From positions 81,163-145,162 of the forward strand of contig NZ_CAJKOX010000006.1 of the NCBI RefSeq assembly GCF_905201705.1: 64,000 nucleotides of DNA, given 5' to 3'. Made by a program: the position numbers and the translations under genes. The stretch is from an uncultured Marvinbryantia sp. (lineage in GTDB: Bacteria > Bacillota > Clostridia > Lachnospirales > Lachnospiraceae). Positions 7,236 to 15,312 of this stretch are shown piece by piece. Under the pieces are notes generated by a model, which ran no database searches, had not been told where the DNA came from, and was given only the letters and a program-made list of their open reading frames with translations. The first letter of the stretch is position 1. Each line of letters starts with the position of its first letter.

Positions 7236-8840
7236 TTAAAGCTGCGGACCAGCGGATACCAGAGCTTTGCCATGCTCGTTGCCTTCGTATTTTGCGAAGT
7301 TCTTAACGAATCTCTGTGCCAGGTCTTTTGCCTTTGTCTCCCACTCGGAAGCATCTGCATAAGTATCGCGCGGATCAAGAATACCGGTGTCAACACCCGG
7401 AAGCTCTGTCGGAACCTCGAAGTTGAAGTACGGAATCTTCTTGGTCGGAGCCTTCTGGATATCGCCGTTCAGGATAGCGTCGATGATGCCGCGGGTATCC
7501 TTGATGGTGATACGCTTTCCGGTTCCGTTCCATCCTGTATTTACCAGGTATGCCTTTGCGCCGTTTGCTTCCATCTTCTTAACCAGCTCTTCGCCGTATT
7601 TTGTCGGATGGAGCTCCAGGAATGCCTGTCCAAAGCATGCGGAGAAGGTCGGTGTCGGCTCTGTGATGCCGCGCTCCGTACCAGCAAGCTTTGCTGTGAA
7701 ACCAGACAGGAAGTAGTACTGTGTCTGCTCCGGTGTCAGGATAGATACCGGCGGAAGTACGCCGAAAGCATCTGCGGACAGGAAGATTACGTTCTTAGCT
7801 GCCGGTGCTGCAGAAACCGGACGTACAATATTCTTAATATGGTTGATCGGGTAAGATACACGGGTATTCTCTGTTACGCTCTTATCAGCGAAATCGATCT
7901 TACCGTTCTCATCCAGCGTTACGTTCTCAAGAAGAGCATTTCTCTTGATCGCGTTGTAGATATCCGGCTCAGACTCTTTGTCCAGGTTGATAACCTTTGC
8001 ATAGCAGCCGCCCTCGAAGTTGAACACGCCGTTGTCATCCCAGCCGTGCTCGTCGTCGCCGATCAGAAGACGCTTCGGATCTGTAGACAGAGTAGTCTTA
8101 CCAGTTCCGGACAGACCAAAGAAGATCGCGGTATTCTCGCCGTTCATATCTGTGTTTGCAGAGCAGTGCATGGAAGCGATGCCCTTCAGCGGCAGATAGT
8201 AGTTCATCATGGAGAACATACCCTTCTTCATCTCTCCGCCGTACCAGGTGTTGATGATAACCTGCTCACGGCTTGTGATGTTGAATACAACAGCGGTCTC
8301 AGAATTCAGACCCAGCTCTTTATAATTCTCAACTTTTGCCTTGGAAGCGTTGTAAACAACGAAGTCCGGCTCAAAGTTCTCAAGCTCTTCTGCAGACGGC
8401 ATGATGAACATATTCTCTACAAAGTGAGCCTGCCATGCAACTTCCATAATGAAACGGATCGCCATACGTGTGTCATGGTTTGCGCCGCAGAATGCATCTA
8501 CTACGTAGAGCTTCTTGTTAGACAGCTCGCCCAGAGCGATATCCTTTACTGCCTTCCAGGTTTCCTCGGAAGCCGGATGGTTGTCGTTCTTGTATTCGTC
8601 GGATGTCCACCATACGGTATCCTTAGAGTTTTCATCCATAACAATAAATTTGTCTTTCGGGGAACGACCTGTGTAGATACCAGTCATAACGTTGACTGCA
8701 CCCAGTTCACTAACCTGTCCTTTTTCATAACCTTCCAGACCCGGTTTGGTCTCTTCCTCAAACAACATCTCGTAAGAAGGATTGTGCACGATTTCAGTGG
8801 TTCCAGTAATGCCATACTTACTTAAATTAATCTCTGCCAT
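7236..8840 (-). CDS. pckA: Phosphoenolpyruvate carboxykinase (ATP)
   Basis: Interconverts oxaloacetate plus ATP with PEP, CO2 and ADP; in fermentative anaerobes it often runs toward oxaloacetate for succinate or for amino acids. The 534-residue length is standard. GLSGTGKTTLS (residues 242 to 252) is the kinase-1a P-loop, LIGDDEHGWDD is the kinase-2 metal-binding segment, and YTGRSPKDKF (about residue 56) is the substrate-binding Arg segment. AGAGGT stands upstream of ATG. It is transcribed alone, from its own promoter to the shared terminator. Confidence 0.97.
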   Translation of the reverse strand: MAEINLSKYGITGTTEIVHNPSYEMLFEEETKPGLEGYEKGQVSELGAVNVMTGIYTGRSPKDKFIVMDENSKDTVWWTSDEYKNDNHPASEETWKAVKDIALGELSNKKLYVVDAFCGANHDTRMAIRFIMEVAWQAHFVENMFIMPSAEELENFEPDFVVYNASKAKVENYKELGLNSETAVVFNITSREQVIINTWYGGEMKKGMFSMMNYYLPLKGIASMHCSANTDMNGENTAIFFGLSGTGKTTLSTDPKRLLIGDDEHGWDDNGVFNFEGGCYAKVINLDKESEPDIYNAIKRNALLENVTLDENGKIDFADKSVTENTRVSYPINHIKNIVRPVSAAPAAKNVIFLSADAFGVLPPVSILTPEQTQYYFLSGFTAKLAGTERGITEPTPTFSACFGQAFLELHPTKYGEELVKKMEANGAKAYLVNTGWNGTGKRITIKDTRGIIDAILNGDIQKAPTKKIPYFNFEVPTELPGVDTGILDPRDTYADASEWETKAKDLAQRFVKNFAKYEGNEHGKALVSAGPQL

Positions 8841-8899
8841 CTTACATTTAACCTCTTTTCTTTCATAGTATTTTGGAGCTTTCCCAGTTCCTCAATCAT

Positions 8900-8927
8900 A
8901 TTATACATAATAAATCAATAAAATCAA
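8900..8927 (-). promoter_or_regulatory. pckA promoter
   Basis: On the minus strand TTGATT (complement of 8922-8927) and TATAAT (complement of 8900-8905) are 16 bp apart, giving a leader of about 55 nt before pckA. Confidence 0.65.
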
Positions 8928-9149
8928 CCAAAATTTTTCTGAAACGGTAAAAAAGTGATATTTTCTTAACAATCCATATATTTCAGTCATGTCTCACCAT
9001 GCTTGCCCGACCGGTAACCGGAATCATTTTTTGACGACATTGGCATTCCACGCTCGGGTGTTTGAGGCTGGCGTGAACAGTAAAGAAGATTTTTCGATTT
9101 TTCAAAAGAAAAGATTGACTTCACTGCCGAAATAGAATATGATATAGAT

Positions 9150-9222
9150 AGCTAAGAAATGCGATTACAAATTTCATGAGCAATCGAAAATCCCAGGGGC
9201 GGCTTCCCCTGGGATTTTCTAT
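9150..9222 (+). ncRNA. Probable type I antitoxin RNA (RNAII-like)
   Basis: A short transcription unit of about 70 nt. TTGACT (9115-9120) and TATGAT (9138-9143) are separated by 17 bp, so transcription should start near 9150. It ends in a perfect 13-bp hairpin, AAAATCCCAGGGG/CCCCTGGGATTTT (9187-9218). The RNA includes direct repeat copy A (9154-9185). Since copy B covers the start codon of the peptide gene on the opposite strand, this RNA can pair with that mRNA through 15 contiguous bases plus a second block of 12 that includes one G-U pair. The layout matches the par locus of pAD1, where RNAII silences fst. Confidence 0.7.
9154..9185 (+). repeat. Direct repeat copy A of the toxin-antitoxin locus
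   Basis: 32 bp, matching copy B at 9329-9360 in 27 positions. The first 15 bases and the segments TCAT and AGCAATC are identical. It lies inside the antitoxin RNA. Confidence 0.85.
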
Positions 9223-9265
9223 GCCGTTTTTATGTAAGGTGGCCTACGCCTTCCGGCTGTGCTGC

Positions 9266-9352
9266 CTATTCGTCCCTGTCCAGCCATTTGCAGATATAGT
9301 AGCTGACTACACCTGCTGCGACCGAGACAAGAAATGCGATTACGTCTATCAT
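9266..9352 (-). CDS. Fst-like small membrane toxin peptide (28 aa)
   Basis: A 28-residue peptide too short for normal gene callers. It has one membrane helix (IAFLVSVAAGVVSYYI) followed by CKWLDRDE, which resembles the WLD-plus-charged tail of the Fst/Ldr toxin family. In that family overexpression damages the membrane and translation is blocked by antisense RNA. ATG at 9352 is preceded by AGGAGGTGATTGCTT, a strong ribosome binding site that can be sequestered by ACCTCC further upstream. Transcription runs toward the antitoxin RNA and both share the hairpin at 9187-9218. The family assignment is inference from the peptide shape and locus layout. Confidence 0.72.
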   Translation of the reverse strand: MIDVIAFLVSVAAGVVSYYICKWLDRDE

Positions 9353-9360
9353 AAGCAATC
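9329..9360 (-). repeat. Direct repeat copy B covering the toxin start codon
   Basis: It spans the spacer after the ribosome binding site, the start codon and the first seven codons of the toxin. It is the target of copy A in the antitoxin RNA. Confidence 0.85.
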
Positions 9361-9400
9361 ACCTCCTTTCTGCTGGAGGTTCGGCAGCACATTCATCATA
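9353..9400 (-). promoter_or_regulatory. Toxin promoter -10 and leader with Shine-Dalgarno-hiding hairpin
   Basis: On the minus strand TATGAT (complement of 9395-9400) gives a leader of about 36 nt. ACCTCC (complement of 9375-9380) can pair with the Shine-Dalgarno GGAGGT (complement of 9361-9366) over an 8-nt loop. fst mRNA has a comparable 5' stem-loop that limits translation. Confidence 0.6.
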
Positions 9401-9473
9401 ACATATAATTCACATTTTTTCTTCCATTTTTTGATACATTTTGTTTGTAATTATTTCAAAAACATTTTTTTAT

Positions 9474-10499
9474 TCACTTAATTAGCATAGCATCGCCAAA
9501 ACTGAAGAATCTGTACCGCTCTCTCACCGCCTCCGCATATGCCTTCTCAATGTTTTCTTTTCCGGCGAGCGCTGATACCAGCATCAGCAGGGTGGATTCC
9601 GGCAGGTGGAAGTTTGTAATCAGCGCGTCGAGGATTTTAAAGCGGTAGCCCGGATAAATAAAAATGTCCGTCCAGCCGCTGCCCGCATGGAGCATGCCGT
9701 TTTCATCGGAGGCGGATTCGACAGTACGGCAGCTTGTCGTTCCGACGCAGATCACGCGCTTTCCCTCCGCCTTCGTGCGGTTAATAAGCTCCGCCTGCTC
9801 CTCTTCTACCATATAAAACTCAGAGTGCATATGATGCTGCGTGACGTCCTCCACCTTCACCGGGCGGAAGGTGCCAAGCCCGACATGCAATGTCACATGC
9901 GCGATATTGACACCCTTATCGCGTATCTCTTTCAGAAGCTCCGGCGTAAAATGGAGTCCGGCTGTCGGCGCTGCCGCAGAGCCGTCGTGCTTCGCATAAA
10001 CCGTCTGGTAACGGTTTTTATCCTTAAGCTGGTGGGTGATGTACGGCGGCAGCGGCATCTGTCCGAGCCGATCGAGAATTTCCTCAAAAATGCCCTCATA
10101 CGTAAAACGAATCAGCCGGTTTCCATCCTCAGCGACCTCCAGTACCTCTCCCATGAGAATGCCATCGCCAAACGAAATCTGCGTACCCGGCTTCGCCTTT
10201 TTACCCGGCTTTACCAGCGTCTCCCAGACGTCTCCCTCGCGCCGCTTCAGCAGCAGGATCTCAATCTTCGCGTCCGTACCCACCTTACTGCCAAACAGAC
10301 GCGCCGGGATCACCTTTGTATCATTAATCACCAGACAGTCGCCCGGATTCAGATAATTTACAATTTCCTTAAAAATATGGTGCTCCATCTGCCCGATCCT
10401 GCGATCAAGCACCAGAAGCCGCGAGGAGGACCGATCCTCCAGCGGGTCCTGCGCGATCAGCTCCTGCGGCAGATCAAAATAAAAATCAGATGTTTTCAT
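9474..10499 (-). CDS. queA: tRNA preQ1 ribosyltransferase-isomerase QueA
   Basis: Transfers and isomerises the ribosyl group of SAM onto preQ1 in tRNA, giving epoxyqueuosine. The 341-residue length and the conserved blocks (FYFDLPQELIAQDP, VINDTKVIPARLFG, APTAGLHFTP, HVGLGTFRPV, GTTSCRTVES, TNFHLPESTLLMLVSA) are diagnostic. ATG at 10499 has GGAGGG upstream. The gene overlaps the end of the histidine phosphatase gene by 14 bp, so they are co-transcribed; no tgt gene is adjacent here. Confidence 0.97.
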   Translation of the reverse strand: MKTSDFYFDLPQELIAQDPLEDRSSSRLLVLDRRIGQMEHHIFKEIVNYLNPGDCLVINDTKVIPARLFGSKVGTDAKIEILLLKRREGDVWETLVKPGKKAKPGTQISFGDGILMGEVLEVAEDGNRLIRFTYEGIFEEILDRLGQMPLPPYITHQLKDKNRYQTVYAKHDGSAAAPTAGLHFTPELLKEIRDKGVNIAHVTLHVGLGTFRPVKVEDVTQHHMHSEFYMVEEEQAELINRTKAEGKRVICVGTTSCRTVESASDENGMLHAGSGWTDIFIYPGYRFKILDALITNFHLPESTLLMLVSALAGKENIEKAYAEAVRERYRFFSFGDAMLIK

Positions 10500-11106
10500 A
10501 ATATAATTTTCCCTCCTCTAACAGCTCCAGTCTGCCGTCCGTACATTCCAGAATCGCAACGCTGCAGTTCGGCGCAACGCCGCGCCCCCAGAAATCGCGC
10601 ATATCATAGGTGCGCAGGCTATTTAAGAGGCCGCGCATCGCCGCTCCATGGGTGGACACCAGCACTGTTTTGTCCCTTAATTCTGCCCTGCTGCAGATAT
10701 CCCTCAGGAAATCAGCCGTGCGCTCCGCGAGCTGCTGCATAGATTCCCCGTCTGCAGGCGGCACATATTTTTCCGGGTGATTGAAAAAGTTAAAGATTGC
10801 CGGGCTTTCAAAACAGCCCGCCTTGGGATCCCAGTGCGTGCCTTCGTATTTTCCAAAACTGATCTCAGCGATACGACCATCCTCCACGACCGGCACATCA
10901 CGTCCACCCAACACAAGCTGCGCCGTCTCCTTTGCTCTCTTTAAAGGACTTGTGAAAACAATGTCGAACGGGATGTCCTTCATCCCCTCGCCGGTGCGCC
11001 TCGCCAGCTCTCTTCCGTTTTCGTTTAACGCAATATCGCTTCTTCCCTGCAGGAGATGTTCTTTATTCCACATCGTCTGTCCATGCCGGATAATATATAT
11101 TTTCAA
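10486..11106 (-). CDS. Histidine phosphatase family protein (phosphoglycerate mutase-like)
   Basis: A 206-residue member of the RHG superfamily. The phosphohistidine motif is IRHGQTMWNKEHLLQGRSDIALN split over the N terminus (R7, H8, G9), and the second catalytic His is in VSTHGAAMRGLL. Substrate is uncertain: relatives hydrolyse sugar phosphates, alpha-ribazole phosphate or nucleotides. The start is TTG at 11106 (MKIYIIRHG), with AAGGAGAGG upstream; an ATG just before it is out of frame. It overlaps queA. Confidence 0.88.
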   Translation of the reverse strand: MKIYIIRHGQTMWNKEHLLQGRSDIALNENGRELARRTGEGMKDIPFDIVFTSPLKRAKETAQLVLGGRDVPVVEDGRIAEISFGKYEGTHWDPKAGCFESPAIFNFFNHPEKYVPPADGESMQQLAERTADFLRDICSRAELRDKTVLVSTHGAAMRGLLNSLRTYDMRDFWGRGVAPNCSVAILECTDGRLELLEEGKLYYENI

Positions 11107-11187
11107 AGCATTTCCTCTCCTTCGTCTCCTGTATACGCCTATTACTGTAAGCCCATCATCTTCTGTATGTCAAGTTTAAATTCTGAA

Positions 11188-11217
11188 AAAACGGCACGAC
11201 CGAAGTCATGCCGTTTT
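11188..11217 (-). terminator. pheT terminator
   Basis: AAAACGGCACGAC and GTCATGCCGTTTT form a 13-bp stem (one A-C mismatch) with a 4-nt loop; on the minus strand it ends in six T. Confidence 0.8.
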
Positions 11218-11252
11218 CATTTTTATCGCTGTCTCAGCAAGCAATGTCCCTT

Positions 11253-13670
11253 TTACTGTCTCAGCATAATTCCCATCGACTGCAGACCGTGCAGGATTTT
11301 TTTCATTGCTGCCGCAACGTCTGCTTCCTCCAGCGTCTTATCCTTCGCGCGGAACACAATGGAGTACGCCATCGACTTGTAGCCCTTTTCAATCTGCGCG
11401 CCCTCGTAGATATCGAACAGACGGTAGCTCTCCAGATATTTGCCGCCGCGCTGCGCGATCATCGCCTCGATATCGCCTGCAAGCACGCTCTTCGGCACTA
11501 CCATACTGATGTCACGGGTAACTGCCGGGAATCTTGCAATGCCCTCAAACTTGCGGTCGAAGGTAGCAAAGCTCTCCACTGCCGGCATATCCAGCACTGC
11601 CACGTAAGCGCGCTCGCCGATGCCGTAATTATCCGCAACCTGCGGATGCAGCTCGCCGATATAGCCAAGCTTTGTTTTTTTATAGATAATATCCGCCTGG
11701 CGTCCCGGATGCAGGTACGGTCTGCCGGATTTCGGATCATAAGTAACATGATCGTGCAGACCAGTCTTTTCAAAGAATTCCTCCACAACGCCCTTCATGG
11801 TGTAAAAATCGCCGTCCCCGTACATTCCAAGTGTGAGCTGCATCCGCTCCTCCGGGAGCTCCGTCAGCGGAAGCTGCTTCGGAAGATACACATTGCCCAG
11901 CTCGTAGAGACGCACGTTTTTATTTCTGTGATTGTAGTTAAATGCCAGCGACGTCAGCATACCGTTTAAGGACAGCGTTCTCATGATGCTGAAATCCTCG
12001 CCGAGCGGATTGGAAATCGTCACTGCCTGGCGGAGCTTATCGTCTGCCGGAAGCAGCAGCTTGTCGAACACCTTCGGGCTTTCGAAGGAATAGCAATACC
12101 CCTGGGAAAATCCGCAGTACTCGGCAATATCACGGGCAACCTGCTCCACACGCAGATAAAACGGCAGCTTTCCGGTAGTTGCCTCGCCCTTCGGCAGCGT
12201 TACCGGAATATTGTCATAGCCGTAGAACCTTGCCACTTCCTCCGCAAGGTCCGCCGTGCGCAGCACGTCCTGGCGCCAGCTCGGAACAACGACTTCCTTT
12301 GCCGCCTCGTCATATTCCAGATCAACGCTTCTGAAATAAGACAGCATTTCTTCTGCGGAAATGTTCGTTCCCAGAAGCGCGTTTATTTTCTCCGGCTCAA
12401 ATGGAACGCGCACAGAACCTCTCTTTTCCGGATATACATCAACCATGCCGCCGACTACCTCACCGGCTCCAAGCTCTTCCATCAACTGGCAGGCACGGTC
12501 GATCGCCGCCTGCGCGTTATTCGGATCAAGCCCTTTTTCAAATTTGCCGGAAGCATCGGTACGTAGACCGATCTTCTTCGCGGAAAGACGGATATTCGTG
12601 CCGTCAAAGCACGCCGCTTCGAACATCATTGTCTTTACGTCGTCCGTGATCATGGAGTTTTCACCGCCCATGATACCGGCGATGCCGACCGCCTTCTCAC
12701 CGTCGCAGATCATCAGCACAGAATCGTCCATCGTGCGCTCCTGTCCGTCCAGCGTAACAAATTTCTCACCCTTTTCGGCGCGGCGCACCACGATCTCGTG
12801 TCCTGCAAGGGTGTCGTAATCATAAGCGTGCATTGGCTGCCCATACTCCTCCATCACATAGTTTGTGATGTCGACCACATTATTGATCGGGCGGATGCCA
12901 TTCACCGCCAGACGGCGCTGCAGCCACATCGGTGACGGAGCGATCTTAATATTCTTCACAATTCTTGCGCAGTAGCGCGGACACAGATCCGCATCTTTTA
13001 CCGTTACCTTCACGTAATCGTTTACATCTTCTTCGTTTCCAGTTGCCTTGACTACCGGGGGTACAAACGGTTTGCGAAAGGTTGCAGCCGCCTCACGGGC
13101 AATGCCGAGTACACTGTAGCAGTCCACACGATTAGAAGTAATTTCATATTCAAAAATCACGTCATCCAGACCGAGCGCCTTTACAGCGCTCTCCCCGACC
13201 TTTGCATCCTCCGGGAAAATATAAATGCCGTACTCCGGAGCTTCCGGATACATTTCTCTGGTAGAGCCAAGCTCCTCAATAGAGCACATCATACCGCAGG
13301 ATTCAACCCCGCGCAGCTTGCCCTTTTTAATCTGGATGCCGCCTTCCGTCATTTTTCCGTCGTGATTTCCGGCAACGCGTCCGCCGTCCAGAACAACCGG
13401 AACCTTGTCGCCCTCCTTCACATTCGGGGCGCCGGTTACAATCTGTACCTTTTCCGTTCCGACATCTACCTGGCAGACGATCAGCTTGTCCGCATCCGGG
13501 TGCTTTTCGATGGAAAGAATCTGTCCGATCACGATCTTGTCCAGATCCCTGTCCAGTTTTTCAAATCCCTCTACCTTTGTGCCGGACAAGGTCATCGCAT
13601 CGGTGTATTCCTGCGCCGTACACTCCAGTTCCGGAACGTATGCTTTAATCCATGATAATGAAGTATTCAT
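11253..13670 (-). CDS. pheT: Phenylalanine-tRNA ligase beta subunit
   Basis: The large subunit of the alpha2-beta2 phenylalanyl-tRNA synthetase, with tRNA-binding and editing roles. The 805 residues hold the usual order: EMAP/tRNA-binding domain (about residues 39 to 150, DADKLIVCQVDVG), B3/B4 editing domain (YDTLAGHEIVVRRAEKGEKF), B5 (PEKINALLGTNISAEE), core catalytic-like domain, and the C-terminal FDX-ACB anticodon-binding domain (RFPAVTRDISMVVPKSV). It follows pheS after 93 bp that contain a dispersed repeat. The ribosome binding site AAAGGATATC precedes ATG. Confidence 0.97.
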   Translation of the reverse strand: MNTSLSWIKAYVPELECTAQEYTDAMTLSGTKVEGFEKLDRDLDKIVIGQILSIEKHPDADKLIVCQVDVGTEKVQIVTGAPNVKEGDKVPVVLDGGRVAGNHDGKMTEGGIQIKKGKLRGVESCGMMCSIEELGSTREMYPEAPEYGIYIFPEDAKVGESAVKALGLDDVIFEYEITSNRVDCYSVLGIAREAAATFRKPFVPPVVKATGNEEDVNDYVKVTVKDADLCPRYCARIVKNIKIAPSPMWLQRRLAVNGIRPINNVVDITNYVMEEYGQPMHAYDYDTLAGHEIVVRRAEKGEKFVTLDGQERTMDDSVLMICDGEKAVGIAGIMGGENSMITDDVKTMMFEAACFDGTNIRLSAKKIGLRTDASGKFEKGLDPNNAQAAIDRACQLMEELGAGEVVGGMVDVYPEKRGSVRVPFEPEKINALLGTNISAEEMLSYFRSVDLEYDEAAKEVVVPSWRQDVLRTADLAEEVARFYGYDNIPVTLPKGEATTGKLPFYLRVEQVARDIAEYCGFSQGYCYSFESPKVFDKLLLPADDKLRQAVTISNPLGEDFSIMRTLSLNGMLTSLAFNYNHRNKNVRLYELGNVYLPKQLPLTELPEERMQLTLGMYGDGDFYTMKGVVEEFFEKTGLHDHVTYDPKSGRPYLHPGRQADIIYKKTKLGYIGELHPQVADNYGIGERAYVAVLDMPAVESFATFDRKFEGIARFPAVTRDISMVVPKSVLAGDIEAMIAQRGGKYLESYRLFDIYEGAQIEKGYKSMAYSIVFRAKDKTLEEADVAAAMKKILHGLQSMGIMLRQ

Positions 13671-13719
13671 AACTGATATCCTTTCTTTTTCTCACATCTT
13701 CTGGCCCTGCATCATAACT

Positions 13720-13764
13720 CCTACAGGACCTGCCACTGGCAGCTCCCTTCGGATGCATGGCAAC
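13720..13764 (+). repeat. Dispersed 45-bp repeat with internal palindrome (copy 1)
   Basis: Begins CCTACAGGACCTGCCACTGG and ends GGATGCATGGCAAC. It matches 63778-63822 in 43 of 45 positions. CTGCCACTGGCAG inside it is an imperfect palindrome. It lies between pheS and pheT and touches the pheS stop codon. Confidence 0.8.
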
Positions 13765-14783
13765 TAAAACTGCTTTAAGAAGCGAATGTCGTTTTCATAC
13801 AACAGACGCATATCGTCGATTTCATATTTCAGCAGCGCGATGCGCTCCAGGCCAACGCCGAACGCAAAACCGGTGTATTCGTTTGGATCGATGCCGCACA
13901 TCTCCAGCACATGCGGATGAACCATGCCGCAGCCAAGGATCTCGATCCAGCCGGAGCCTTTGCAGAAGCGGCAGCCCTTTCCGCCGCACTTGAAGCAGCT
14001 TACATCCACCTCCGCGCTCGGTTCCGTGAACGGGAAATGATGCGGACGGAATTTTGTCTTTGTCTCCGGTCCGAACAGCTCTCTGGCAAATTCCTCCAGC
14101 GTGCCCTTCAGATCGGCAAAGGTGATGTTTTTGTCGATAACAAGTCCCTCGATCTGATGGAAGGACGGGGAATGCGTCGCGTCCACCTCATCGGAGCGGA
14201 ACACGCGTCCCGGAGAGATCATGCGGATCGGCAGATTTCCCTGCTCCATACGGCGCGCCTGCACCGGAGAGGTCTGGGTGCGCAGCACGATTTCCTTGTT
14301 GATGTAGAAGGTATCCTGCTCGTCCTTTGCCGGATGGTTCGCCGGGATGTTCAGCTTTTCAAAATTGTAAAGGTCGTACTCTACCTCCGGTCCCTCGATC
14401 ACCTCGTAGCCCATGCCGATAAAGATGCGCTCCACTTCCTCCAGCGCGATGGTGTTCGGGTGACGGTGTCCGACATTGTTCTTCTTCGCCGGAAGCGTAA
14501 CGTCGATAACTTCTGCCTTTAACTGCGCTTCTCTCGCCGCGGATTCCAGCTTTTTCTTCGTTTCCTCCAGGAAATCCTCGATGGCGGCTCTGGTTTCATT
14601 TACCATCTGTCCGACCATCGGGCGCTCCTCCGGGGCAACATCCTTCATACTCTTTAAAACAGCAGTCAGTTCCCCTTTCTTGCCCAGGAATGCCACACGC
14701 ACATCGTTCAGTTTTTCCAGTGCGTCAGACTGCTGGATCTGTTTCATTGCTTCTTCTCTGATTGCCTGCAATCTCTCTTTCAT
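13764..14783 (-). CDS. pheS: Phenylalanine-tRNA ligase alpha subunit
   Basis: Catalytic subunit that activates phenylalanine and charges tRNA-Phe. The 339 residues comprise an N-terminal coiled coil (about 1 to 90) and a class II aminoacyl-tRNA synthetase core: motif 2 is in RTQTSPVQARRM and GRVFRSDEVDATHSPSFHQIEG, and motif 3 is in GFAFGVGLERIALLKY. ATG at 14783 with AAGGAGAAG upstream was chosen over an upstream in-frame start at 14894, which would add a tail unlike the family. A T-box leader controls the gene, but 225 bp of repeat-rich leader lie between the T-box terminator and the start codon. Confidence 0.97.
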   Translation of the reverse strand: MKERLQAIREEAMKQIQQSDALEKLNDVRVAFLGKKGELTAVLKSMKDVAPEERPMVGQMVNETRAAIEDFLEETKKKLESAAREAQLKAEVIDVTLPAKKNNVGHRHPNTIALEEVERIFIGMGYEVIEGPEVEYDLYNFEKLNIPANHPAKDEQDTFYINKEIVLRTQTSPVQARRMEQGNLPIRMISPGRVFRSDEVDATHSPSFHQIEGLVIDKNITFADLKGTLEEFARELFGPETKTKFRPHHFPFTEPSAEVDVSCFKCGGKGCRFCKGSGWIEILGCGMVHPHVLEMCGIDPNEYTGFAFGVGLERIALLKYEIDDMRLLYENDIRFLKQF

Positions 14784-14805
14784 AATCTTCTCCTTCCATA
14801 TGGTT

Positions 14806-14991
14806 GTAAGCGAGCATACGCGAAAGCCCTGTGCTTTTGCCTTCGCACGGTAAGCGGTATCTTCCAAGCCGTGCCCCTCGGAAACGCTCCGCATTTCCTC
14901 GGTCGCGGGCTCCCGCCCTATGAAGCCAAAAGCTCATGTCTCTGTATGTATGCAAGCATACACAGAGCCCTGTGCTTTTGCCTTCGCACGG
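14806..14991 (-). repeat. Two 45-bp direct repeats and an inverted repeat in the pheS leader
   Basis: Copies at 14806-14850 and 14948-14991 share AGCCCTGTGCTTTTGCC plus TTCGCACGG exactly and a similar GTA-GC-AGCATAC start. CCAAGCCGTGC (14864-14874) is the inverse of GCACGGCTTGG (14986-14996). The block lies between the T-box terminator and pheS and has no coding potential I trust. Confidence 0.7.
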
Positions 14992-15008
14992 CTTGGTGCT
15001 TTCGCGCA

Positions 15009-15312
15009 AAAAACAAAAGCTCCGTCCCGCATAGGGACGAAGCTCATAATCCGTGGTACCACCCTGTTTCCTGCCGTCGGCAGGCACTCGCATTAGCGTA
15101 ACGTGCATAGACGTCATTTCCTACTGGCGTGTTTTTTGTAAAATAAAATCTGCGTTCAGAAATGCAGCTCCGGTGGGAAATTCAATACATTATCTGAACC
15201 TGGGGATGCTTCCAGCCGCTGACATCCTCTCTCTGGCGGAAAATAATGCTCTACTGACACCTTCATTGCCTTTACCTGCCTTTTAGTTTACCACAAATCC
15301 TTTTTCTGTCAA
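15009..15312 (-). promoter_or_regulatory. T-box riboswitch and promoter of pheST
   Basis: On the minus strand TTGACA (complement of 15307-15312) and TAAACT (complement of 15285-15290) are 16 bp apart. The leader contains AGGGTGGTACCACGG (complement of 15051-15065), the T-box that pairs with the acceptor end of uncharged tRNA. A terminator follows: GAGCTTCGTCCC/GGGACGGAGC with a T run (about 15009-15045). A UUC triplet in GCATTTCTGAACGC is a candidate specifier for tRNA-Phe. Uncharged tRNA-Phe would favour the antiterminator and raise pheST expression. Confidence 0.9.

Noticed and set aside
7131..8825. Long open frame (564 codons) on the plus strand opposite pckA
   Set aside because: It is the mirror of a strongly conserved gene, has no family motif and no ribosome binding site; it exists because of pckA codon use.
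14784..14894. N-terminal extension of PheS to 14894
   Set aside because: It lies in the repeat block after the T-box terminator and gives a tail unlike other PheS; ATG 14783 follows AAGGAGAAG.
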